Part shown: one piece after another, positions 56,961-64,000 of the stretch
Numbering within the stretch: position 1 is the stretch's first letter
Layout: every line of letters begins with the position of its first letter
Assembly: GCA_964651245.1 (NCBI GenBank)
Contig: CAZYVI010000005.1
Location: 147,641-211,640, forward strand
Reading direction: 5' to 3'
From: Avedoeria sp964651245
Lineage (GTDB): Bacteria; Chloroflexota; Anaerolineae; Epilineales; Epilineaceae
Length of the DNA: 64,000 nt
Notes under the pieces: model-generated
Databases searched by the model: none
What the model was told of the DNA's origin: nothing
Seen by the model: the letters and a program-made list of their open reading frames with translations, nothing else
Position numbers and translations under genes: made by a program

Positions 56961-59551
56961 ACGAGGTCCAGCTGCTGCGCCGCCTCCTGGAGGTGGCCGG
57001 CATCACCGCCGACGGACCCTACGTCCTGGCGCTGGCCGGCGACGGGATCGAGACCGTCCCGGAGACCATCGAGGTCGCCGGCGTGCGCCTGCCGGTGGCG
57101 CGGCCGACCTCGGAGCTGGGGCTGCGGCGAGCGGTGAACCGCGCCAACGGCGCGCCGTTCCTGGCGATCCTACCCGAGGACCTGGCGCGGCGCCTGCCGC
57201 CGGACCTCCTGCGCGCCGCGCGCGGCGCCCGCGTCCACGCCCTCGACCCCACCGAGGTCCTCAGCGTCGTCCTCGGCACCCACGTCATCAGCGTTCACGA
57301 CGGCGCCACGCAGCAGCTCGCCCTCGACCGCCTGCCACAGCTGCGCGCGCTGCTCGACGAGGCCGCGCCGCCGACGGCGGTCGACGCCCGCCTCCTCGAC
57401 GAGCTGCTCGCCGAGGTGATGCTGGGCCAACGCCTGCGCCACATCGCCCCCGGCCAGCTTCTCGCGCTGCTGCTGCGCGCCGCCGACGGCTGGTCCGACA
57501 CCGAGCGGGCGGTCTGGCAGCGCCACCTGCCGCGGCAGCTGGCCAACGAGGGCCGCGTGGTGGCCTGGGCGCTGGGCGCCCCCGGCCGGTTGCGCTCGCT
57601 CGTCGTCCGAGGCGCCCTCTTCGAGATCGACGACGATCCGGCGCCCGCGGTCTGGGGCGAGCTGGCCGCGCTGCTCGGCGATCCGGACGTCGGGCTGCCC
57701 GCCCCGGTGCTCCGCGCCACGGTCGCGCGCCTCGCCCTCGACACCCTCGCCGCCTTGGCCGAGGATGCCCGGCCGCTGCTCGAAGAGGCGTCCAGCGCGG
57801 CCCGCCAGCTGTTCAAGCCCGCCCAGATCGCCAGCAGCACCGTCCTGCCGCTGGGGCTGGTGACGCGGTGCGAGGCACTGGCCAAGCAGGCGGCCGCCGG
57901 CCAGCCGATCGCGGCCGCCGACCTGGAGCGGCTGAAGGAGCACCTCGCGGCCTCGTTGTATGCTCGCGAGATCGACGTCATCGCCGAGCTGGCCCGCCTG
58001 TCGCGCTACCTGGCCACGCCCACCGCCCCGCCGACGTCGGTGCCGGGCGCCGTCACCGCCTACCAGGAGTCCGGCTCGTTTGCCGACCTCGCTGCCGCTC
58101 GGCTCCGCCAGCGCCTGGCGTCCACCAGCGGCTTCCATGCCCAAGCCGCTGCCGTTCTGCGGCAGTGGCGCGACCGCCGCGACCGCGAGAACCTGGCCTT
58201 CGCCCAGCGCCTGGCCGGCGGCTACGAGAAGGCCATCCACGACCCCGCCGTGATCCCGGTGCACCGCATCTGGAAGGCGCTGGTGCTCCCACGGATCGAG
58301 GCGGGCACATCGGTCTTCGTCGTCGTGATGGACGGCTGCAGCTACCCGGTCTTCCTGCAGCTCCTGGGCGAGCTCGGCCGCGAGCCCAGCGGCCCGATCG
58401 GGCTCGCGTACGGCGACGGGGCCGGCGCCGCGGCGCGCGGGCTGCCGGGCCTGGCGCTGCTGCCGTCGGTGACGAGCCACTCCCGCAGCGCCATCTTCCA
58501 GGGCGAGATCCCCAAGGACCCCTGGGTCGACGAGAGCCAGTGGCGCGGCGCGCGCGAGGCGGCCTCCGACCCGGCGCGCTTCAACGCCAACCTCGCCCTC
58601 GGCCAGCGCCCGCGGCGGCTGTTCCTCAAGGGTCAGATGACCGACGGCGGCGCCGCGCTGCAGGCCACCCTGGCCGACCCGGCGGTGCCGGTCGTGGCCG
58701 CCGTGTTCAACGCCATCGACGACCAGATCGGCTCGTCGAACACCGGCGCGCCGCTCGACGTGCGCATGGACCACATCGCCGGCTTCCTGCCAGCGATCCG
58801 CGCCGCGCACCGGGCGGGCCGCGCCGTCCTGCTCCTGGCCGACCATGGCCACACCCCGTTCGACAGCACCGACCAGCGCGTCGGCGCGGGCGCCACGCCG
58901 CGCTACGTCGCGCTGGGTCCGGGCGAGGAACCGCCCGACGGCTTCATCGAGATCGACATGGCCGGCCTTGGCGGCGCCGGCGACCGGCAGGCGTTCGCGT
59001 GGCGGATGTCGTGCTACCGCGGCATGCCACAGGTGGGGTTCCACGGCGGCTGCAGCTTGGAGGAGCTCGTCGTCCCCATGGCGTGGCTGGTGGCGGACGG
59101 CGTGCCGGCGGATGAGCCGCCGTGGTGGTACGGCGGACGGGTGGCCGCGGGAGGGCCGGCGCCGGGGGCGTCAGCGGTCGGGTCGCGCGCCGCGCTGCCG
59201 CCGGCCGAGCCAGCCGCCGCCCGCCAGCCACAGCTGCCGACGTTGGCACCCGCCGCCGGCCCGGCCGCGCCGGCCGCCGCAACGGCGCCGCCCCCGCCCG
59301 CCGGCGTCGACGACGAGATCTGGGCCAGCCTCGACGTGCGCCAGCAGACGGCGTTGGCCTGCATCGCCCGCGATCGCGTCGTCGGGGCGTCCGAGCTCGC
59401 CGCGGCCGTCTCGGTGCCCGTTGGGCGCGTGACCGGCATGATGACCCTTCTCGAACGCCATCTGCATGGCCGCGGGTTGCGGCTGTTCGTCACCGAAGAG
59501 CGGGCCGGCGGCGAGCGGCAGTACGTGTACGTGTCGCCGGAGGGTCGGTGA
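56957..59551 (+). CDS. pglZ: BREX type 2 PglZ: alkaline-phosphatase-superfamily protein
   Basis: This is an 864-residue protein. The PglZ domain begins near residue 450 with FVVVMDGCSYPVFLQLLGEL (metal Asp). It continues with AYGDGAGAAARGLPGLALLPSVTSHSRSAIFQGE (the Thr/Ser nucleophile position), and VVAAVFNAIDDQIG and VLLLADHGHTPFD near 625 give later metal ligands. After a Pro/Ala linker a winged-helix-like domain ends the protein (DVRQQTALACIARDRVVGASELAAAV). PglZ is the core BREX marker and can be an endonuclease or phosphodiesterase in studied members. It overlaps pglY and brxD by 4 bases at each end, so it is translationally coupled. Confidence 0.92.
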   Translation: MNEVQLLRRLLEVAGITADGPYVLALAGDGIETVPETIEVAGVRLPVARPTSELGLRRAVNRANGAPFLAILPEDLARRLPPDLLRAARGARVHALDPTEVLSVVLGTHVISVHDGATQQLALDRLPQLRALLDEAAPPTAVDARLLDELLAEVMLGQRLRHIAPGQLLALLLRAADGWSDTERAVWQRHLPRQLANEGRVVAWALGAPGRLRSLVVRGALFEIDDDPAPAVWGELAALLGDPDVGLPAPVLRATVARLALDTLAALAEDARPLLEEASSAARQLFKPAQIASSTVLPLGLVTRCEALAKQAAAGQPIAAADLERLKEHLAASLYAREIDVIAELARLSRYLATPTAPPTSVPGAVTAYQESGSFADLAAARLRQRLASTSGFHAQAAAVLRQWRDRRDRENLAFAQRLAGGYEKAIHDPAVIPVHRIWKALVLPRIEAGTSVFVVVMDGCSYPVFLQLLGELGREPSGPIGLAYGDGAGAAARGLPGLALLPSVTSHSRSAIFQGEIPKDPWVDESQWRGAREAASDPARFNANLALGQRPRRLFLKGQMTDGGAALQATLADPAVPVVAAVFNAIDDQIGSSNTGAPLDVRMDHIAGFLPAIRAAHRAGRAVLLLADHGHTPFDSTDQRVGAGATPRYVALGPGEEPPDGFIEIDMAGLGGAGDRQAFAWRMSCYRGMPQVGFHGGCSLEELVVPMAWLVADGVPADEPPWWYGGRVAAGGPAPGASAVGSRAALPPAEPAAARQPQLPTLAPAAGPAAPAAATAPPPPAGVDDEIWASLDVRQQTALACIARDRVVGASELAAAVSVPVGRVTGMMTLLERHLHGRGLRLFVTEERAGGERQYVYVSPEGR

Positions 59552-60882
59552 CCACGGCCGTCCCGCTCGCCGAGGCGCGCGCGATCATCGCCGCGCTGCG
59601 AACCGGCGTCGTGCCGGCCAGCGGCCTGCACCACTTCGCCACCGGTCTCGACGACCTTCTGGCCGTGGTGCGCACCGAGCTCGACGAGGTGGCGTCCGGC
59701 ACAGGCAGCGGGCGGGTGAAGTGGATCCGCGGCCCGTACGGCAGCGGCAAGACGTTCGCTGCGCGCCTGCTGTGCGCTGAGGCCCAGGCCCACGGCTTCG
59801 CCACGACCCAGGTCCAGATCTCGGTCACCGACACGCCCCTGGGGCGCCTCGAAACGGTGTACCGCCGGCTCATGGAGCGCCTCGCCACGGCCACCCACAC
59901 CCCGAGCGCGTTCCCGGCGATCGTCGACGGCTGGCTCTACGTGCTGGGCGACGAGGTCACGCGGCTGCAGGGGATCGGCGAGGACGACCCGGCCTTCGCG
60001 GCGGCGGTCGAGGCCAGGCTCGAACACTGCTTCACCTCCCTCAGCCGCAGCAACCCGACGTTCGCCCGCGTCCTGCAGGCCTACCACACCGCCCAGAGCG
60101 CAGGCGACTTCGCCTCGGCGCAGGCGCTGCTGGCCTGGCTGAGCGGCGACCCTTCGGTGGCGGCGGCCGTGAAACGCCTGGCCGACGTGCGCGGCGAAGT
60201 CGACGGGCCGGCGGCGCTGGCGTTCCTGCGCGGCGTGGCCCAGGTCATCCGCTCCGGCGGCTACCGCGGCCTGGTGCTCGTCCTCGACGAGGTCGAGACC
60301 GTCCAGCGCATGCGATCCGACAGCCGCGAGCGCGCGCTCAACGCGCTGCGCCAGCTTGTGGACATGCTGCTGGGCGGCGATCTGCCGGGCGTCTACCTGA
60401 TCGTCACCGGCACCCCCGACTTCTTCGACGGCCACCACGGCCTGCGCGCCCTCCCGCCGCTAGCGGCGCGCGTCACGACGCGGTTCGGCGACGACCCCCG
60501 CCACGACAACCTCCGCGCGCCGCAGGTCCGGCTGCAGCCGTTCGACGCCGCGCGCCTGACGGCCGTCGCCCACCGGGTGCGCGCTCTCTACCCGGCCACG
60601 GCGCCACAGCGCGTCGCTGCGCGCGTGGACGACGGCTTCATCGACGGGCTGGTGGCGCGCACGACCACCGCCTTCGGCGGCCAGGTGGCGATCGCGCCGC
60701 GCATCTTCCTGCGCGAGCTCGTGGATGTCATGGACCGCGTCGACCTCCATCCCGACTACGATCCCGCCCGCGACTACGCTTTCACCGTCGCCGACGACGA
60801 CCTCACGCCCGAGGAGCTGGCCGCGGCGCGTGCGCAGCCGCCGGACGCCGACGCGCCCGCGGCGCCGCACCGCCTGTCGTGA
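59548..60882 (+). CDS. brxD: BREX type 2 BrxD: ATP-binding protein
   Basis: This is a 444-residue P-loop protein of the DUF2791 type. Walker A is VKWIRGPYGSGKTFAARLL near residues 55-73, and Walker B is LVLVLDEVETVQR near 241. AFLRGVAQVIRSGGY and VYLIVTGTPDFFDGHHGLRALPPLAARV are typical for BrxD. The GTG at 59548 overlaps the pglZ stop as GTGA. The open frame runs much further upstream inside pglZ and is not used. BrxD accompanies BrxHI in types 2 and 6 and probably loads or powers it on DNA; that is family knowledge with limited detail. Confidence 0.9.
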   Translation: MTTAVPLAEARAIIAALRTGVVPASGLHHFATGLDDLLAVVRTELDEVASGTGSGRVKWIRGPYGSGKTFAARLLCAEAQAHGFATTQVQISVTDTPLGRLETVYRRLMERLATATHTPSAFPAIVDGWLYVLGDEVTRLQGIGEDDPAFAAAVEARLEHCFTSLSRSNPTFARVLQAYHTAQSAGDFASAQALLAWLSGDPSVAAAVKRLADVRGEVDGPAALAFLRGVAQVIRSGGYRGLVLVLDEVETVQRMRSDSRERALNALRQLVDMLLGGDLPGVYLIVTGTPDFFDGHHGLRALPPLAARVTTRFGDDPRHDNLRAPQVRLQPFDAARLTAVAHRVRALYPATAPQRVAARVDDGFIDGLVARTTTAFGGQVAIAPRIFLRELVDVMDRVDLHPDYDPARDYAFTVADDDLTPEELAAARAQPPDADAPAAPHRLS

Positions 60883-63002
60883 GCGCCTTCGCGCGGCTCC
60901 ACCCCCAGCTCCAACACGCCCTCGTCCACGAGCTCGGCTGGCGCACGCTGCGGCCGGTGCAAGAGGAGACCATCCACGCCGTCCTTGACGGCTGCAACAC
61001 GATAGTCCTGGCGCCGACCGCCGGCGGCAAGACCGAGGCGGGCGTGTTCCCGGTGCTCTCGCGCGTGCTCGCCGAGGACATCGCGCCCGTCGCGGTCCTC
61101 TACCTCTGCCCGCTGCGGGCGCTGCTCAACAACCTCGAAGGGCGGGTGAAAGCGTACGCTCGCATGGTCGGGCTGGAGGCGTTCAAGTGGCACGGCGACG
61201 TCGGCCTGTCCGAGCGCCACCGCTTCCTCGACCGGCCGGCGCACATCCTCATGACGACGCCCGAGTCCATCGAGGTGCTGCTGGTGAACCGCCCGCGCGA
61301 CGCGGCGTCGCTGTTGGCCAACCTCTCGGCCGTCGTCGTCGACGAGGTGCACGCCTTCGCCGGCGACGATCGTGGGGCGCACCTGGTGAGCCTGCTGGAG
61401 CGCGTCTCACGCCTCGGCGGCCGCGACGTCCAGCGCATCGGGCTCTCGGCCACCGTCGGCAACCCGGATGCCATCGGCGCCTGGCTGGCCGGATCGAGCC
61501 AGCGACCGTACCGCCGCGTCGACCCGCCGCGGCCGCCGGCCTGGCGCGAGCTGTCCGTTGACCTCGTCGACGAGGAGGCCATCGTCGGCCGTGTCGCCCG
61601 GCAGGTGACGGGCCGCAAGGGCCTCGTGTTCGTCGAGAGCCGGCGCGCCGCCGAGCAGGTGGCCGCCGCGTTGGAGGAGGGCGGCACGACGGCGTTCGTA
61701 CACCACGGCTCGGTCAGCCGTGCCGACCGCGAGCGGGCCGAGGCGGCGTTCCAGGCCACCGGCCCAGCCGCCATCGTCTGCACCAGCACGCTGGAGCTCG
61801 GCATCGACGTCGGCGACCTCGACACCGTCGTCCAGATCGACGCCCCGCGCACCGTAGCCAGCGTGCTGCAGCGCATGGGTCGCACCGGCCGCCGGCCAGG
61901 GGCGGCGTCGCAGTGCCACTTCGTCTGTCGCGAGCCCGAGAAGATGCTCCAGGCGGCGGCCCTGGTGCGGCTCATCGAGCAGGGCTGGGTCGAGGACGTC
62001 GCGCCCGACGCGGCGTGCGCGCACGTGCTGGCGCACCAGATCCTCGCCCTGTCGCTCCAGGAGAGCGGTGTGTCGCGCCACCGGGTGATGACCTGGCTGG
62101 CCGGCGCGGCGCCGTTCAGCGACCTGGGCGCCGAGGACGTACGCGAGCTCGTCGACACGATGGTGGCGCGCGACATCCTCTACGAGGCGGACGGCCTGCT
62201 GTCGCTGGGCGGCGAAGGCGAGCGTCTGTATGCCGGCAAGAACTTCCTGGGCCTCTACGCCGTCTTCGACACGCCGCCCGAGTTCCGCGTCCAGCACGGC
62301 CGCCACGACGTCGGCACGCTCGACCTGGCCTTCCTCCGCACGATCGGCGAGGGCGACGGCGGCGGCACGTTCCGGCTCGCCGGCCGGCCCTGGCAGATCC
62401 AGCACCTCGACTGGGTCCGGCACGTCTGCTATGTCGTGCCCGCGCCGCACGGCCTAGCGCCGCGCTGGGCCGGCAGCGGCGGCTACCTCTCGTTCGCGCT
62501 GTGCCAGGCGATGAAGGCCGTCCTTGCCGACGACGTCGACTACCCCTGGCTGACGACGAGCGCCCGTGCCGAGCTTCGCGCGCTGCGAGCCGGATACGCC
62601 CCCGTGGTGCGCGGCGCAGGCTCCGTGGTCGAGGTCACGGACGCCGGCGTCACCTGGCACACTTTCGCCGGCGGGGCCATCAACCGCCTACTGCAAGAGG
62701 CGCTCGAAGCCGCCGGCGACATAGCGTGGCGCTCGGGCAACCTTGCCCTATCGACGGCTGGCAAGCTTGACGGCGCCGCTATCGCAGGCGCGGTGGCGGC
62801 CGTGAAGGCCTTGGGGTCATGCGACTGGCCGTCGATGGCCGACCGGGTGGCGGCCGCGGCGAACGCCGGGCGGCTGACGCGGTTCGCGCCGTGCCTGCCG
62901 GAGGGGTTGGCGAGGGCGCTGCTCGTCCGGCGGTTGGTGGACGTCGCGGGGGCGGGGCGGGTGGCGGGGGGCGTCACGTTGCTGGATGCGGGGCGCGGGT
63001 GA
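60879..63002 (+). CDS. brxHI: BREX type 2 BrxHI: Lhr-type DEAD/DEAH helicase
   Basis: This is a 707-residue SF2 helicase. Motif I is VLAPTAGGKTEAGVFPVL near residue 42, motif Ia-type YLCPLRALLNNLEGR follows, and motif II is VVVDEVHAFAGDD near 152. Motif III is IGLSATVGNPDAI near 187, motif V is TSTLELGIDVGDLD near 307, and motif VI is QRMGRTGRRPGA near 330. The second half (Lhr-like extension) has WRDGNLALSTAGK-like sequence. Start GTG at 60879, overlapping the brxD stop as GTGA, so it is the last gene of the operon. The stop at 63002 is followed by a hairpin at 63091. Confidence 0.93.
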   Translation: MSAFARLHPQLQHALVHELGWRTLRPVQEETIHAVLDGCNTIVLAPTAGGKTEAGVFPVLSRVLAEDIAPVAVLYLCPLRALLNNLEGRVKAYARMVGLEAFKWHGDVGLSERHRFLDRPAHILMTTPESIEVLLVNRPRDAASLLANLSAVVVDEVHAFAGDDRGAHLVSLLERVSRLGGRDVQRIGLSATVGNPDAIGAWLAGSSQRPYRRVDPPRPPAWRELSVDLVDEEAIVGRVARQVTGRKGLVFVESRRAAEQVAAALEEGGTTAFVHHGSVSRADRERAEAAFQATGPAAIVCTSTLELGIDVGDLDTVVQIDAPRTVASVLQRMGRTGRRPGAASQCHFVCREPEKMLQAAALVRLIEQGWVEDVAPDAACAHVLAHQILALSLQESGVSRHRVMTWLAGAAPFSDLGAEDVRELVDTMVARDILYEADGLLSLGGEGERLYAGKNFLGLYAVFDTPPEFRVQHGRHDVGTLDLAFLRTIGEGDGGGTFRLAGRPWQIQHLDWVRHVCYVVPAPHGLAPRWAGSGGYLSFALCQAMKAVLADDVDYPWLTTSARAELRALRAGYAPVVRGAGSVVEVTDAGVTWHTFAGGAINRLLQEALEAAGDIAWRSGNLALSTAGKLDGAAIAGAVAAVKALGSCDWPSMADRVAAAANAGRLTRFAPCLPEGLARALLVRRLVDVAGAGRVAGGVTLLDAGRG

Positions 63003-63090
63003 CGCGCCCTGCCGCGCCGTTGGTCGGCGACGCGAGCGACATGTCCCGCTAGCACAGAGGGTGTCCGGCGAGTACGACGGCCATACCCAC

Positions 63091-63118
63091 GGAGGCTCCG
63101 GACAACGTCCGGCTCTCC
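63091..63118. terminator. Hairpin between convergent brxHI and LVIVD genes
   Basis: CCGGAC (63098-63103) pairs with GTCCGG (63107-63112) around a three-base loop, and GGAG (63091-63094) can pair with CTCC (63115-63118) outside it. The site is in the 125-base gap between the two 3' ends. There is no T-run. Confidence 0.5.
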
Positions 63119-63127
63119 GGAGTAGGC

Positions 63128-64000
63128 CTACTGCGCCGCCGACAACCGCCGCAGGCTCGCCGGATCACCAGGCGCTTCGATGACCCACAGTCCGAACTGC
63201 TGCGCGCCCAGCACATCGCCCGTAGACACGTACAGGCGGTTGTCGGACAGAATCATGCGGTCGATGAAATCTCCCTCGCCGAGTTCGACGACCGCCACGG
63301 GTTCGGGCGCCGCCGGCGTGCTCAGGTCGAATGCGACGAGCGTCGTGTGGTTGCCGAAGTACAGCACGGACCCGTTGACCGCGAGGCCCAGGAACCCGCC
63401 GGAGTCGATCACCATCGGATCCTTCATGTCCTTGGCGATTCGCGCGCCGAGGAGCACCGGCACGCCCAGTCCGCGAGCATCGGCGACGAGGATCCCTTCC
63501 CTGTTCGTCGCCATGTAGACGTAGCCGCCGTACGCTGCGAAGCCGAAGGGATACAAGGTCCAGGGCAGCTCAAGCTCGGCGATCAAGTCCGGTCGGCTAG
63601 GGTCGCTCAGGTCGACGACGGCTAAGCAGTCGGGGAAGGCCGGGTTGGACTCCATGATCATTGGTGGCGGCAGCATCGGCCTTCCCGACCTCGGCTTGCA
63701 GTCCGGAACTGCCTCGACCGATGATGTCGGCTGGGCTCGTCCACCGCAGCTGCGGATGGTGTACGCCCGATCGCCTTCGACTGCGATCTGCGTCGTCTCG
63801 CCTTCCAGCCGCCCGACTTCCTTCCCGGCATCGGGACCCATGAGCCGGATGACGCGCAGGCTGCCGGCGTGGGGCGTCGGATCCCAACGTGCTTCGCCCA
63901 TCAGCATGTAGTCTCGCCACGGGCAGAAGATCTGGTCGTCCGTCTCTAGTACATGACCACTATGACTTCGCTGGGTAAAAGCGGTCGAACTTGGACCTGG
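63128..64000 (-). CDS. LVIVD-repeat beta-propeller protein, 5' end beyond the window
   Basis: The visible 290 residues form a propeller-like protein with LVIVD repeats. CLAVVDLSDPSRPDLIAELEL, YMATNREGILVADARGLGVPVLL and TTLVAFDLSTPAAPEPVAVVEL are successive units, and IRSCGGRAQPTSSVEAVPDCK holds a Cys pair. Such proteins are usually secreted or surface exposed in Chloroflexota and related phyla. An ATG at 63907 is available, but the frame stays open without a stop to base 64000, so I treat the gene as partial with its start outside. The C terminus is complete (stop at 63130-63128). It converges on the BREX operon and is probably unrelated to it. Confidence 0.8.
   Translation of the reverse strand, partial: PGPSSTAFTQRSHSGHVLETDDQIFCPWRDYMLMGEARWDPTPHAGSLRVIRLMGPDAGKEVGRLEGETTQIAVEGDRAYTIRSCGGRAQPTSSVEAVPDCKPRSGRPMLPPPMIMESNPAFPDCLAVVDLSDPSRPDLIAELELPWTLYPFGFAAYGGYVYMATNREGILVADARGLGVPVLLGARIAKDMKDPMVIDSGGFLGLAVNGSVLYFGNHTTLVAFDLSTPAAPEPVAVVELGEGDFIDRMILSDNRLYVSTGDVLGAQQFGLWVIEAPGDPASLRRLSAAQ

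Overview
This is a high-G+C bacterial chromosome segment. Coding regions use G or C at nearly every third position. The probable host is a Chloroflexota (Anaerolineae-like) bacterium. That is an inference from the mix of families and from secreted proteins with long Thr/Pro-rich linkers ending in a short hydrophobic 'LP' tail, not from a marker-gene tree. The window carries about 41 genes, including partial and broken ones, with no rRNA, no intact tRNA and no CRISPR array.

Layout. 1-8.4 kb (minus strand): partial thiE, a polyprenyl-type GT2 glycosyltransferase, a secreted PQQ-type sugar dehydrogenase, a Uma2-family nuclease, and an operon of LysM/M23 protein, TPR protein and RecD2 helicase. 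8.5-12.8 kb (plus): a pyrimidine operon pyrC-pyrB-pyrF-pyrE plus a [2Fe-2S] ferredoxin, with a REPIN-like palindrome pair between pyrC and pyrB. 12.9-18.6 kb: topA, a large secreted protein and a two-LysM protein, the last two converging on a perfect hairpin. 18.7-21.2 kb: dnaK-grpE.

21.4-25.3 kb has visibly lower G+C and different codon use. It is an integron gene-cassette array without an integrase in view. Three attC sites can be folded by eye, all oriented with the minus-strand genes. They separate four cassettes: a PD-(D/E)XK-like protein, a large OLD-family ATPase-TOPRIM nuclease, a small cassette protein and a frameshifted gene. The array ends against an isochorismatase-family gene stump.

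25.8-44 kb: an O-antigen-ligase-like membrane protein with TPRs, a VOC protein, an ECF-like sigma factor coupled to a membrane-anchored beta-propeller protein, an SGNH esterase, a di-heme cytochrome c, an ICMT-like methyltransferase, a three-part protein (class III cyclase, NACHT-type NTPase, SUMF1/FGE-like fold), a low-G+C small membrane protein beside a tRNA-like remnant, a membrane metallophosphoesterase and an Excalibur/Cys-rich membrane protein.

44.1-63.0 kb is a complete BREX type 2 (Pgl) phage-defence operon: pglW, pglX, pglY, pglZ, brxD and brxHI. It is preceded by a promoter, a possible 17-codon leader ORF and an unrecognised gene in the same operon. A MazF-type toxin-antitoxin pair with its own -10 box sits between pglX and pglY. 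The window ends in a partial LVIVD-repeat protein. A recurring feature is a TATA(A/C)T-like box only 6-8 nt before a start codon, which suggests leaderless transcripts. The strongest leads are the integron array with its OLD nuclease cassette, the extra gene and TA pair in the BREX-2 locus, and the cyclase-NACHT-SUMF1 fusion.
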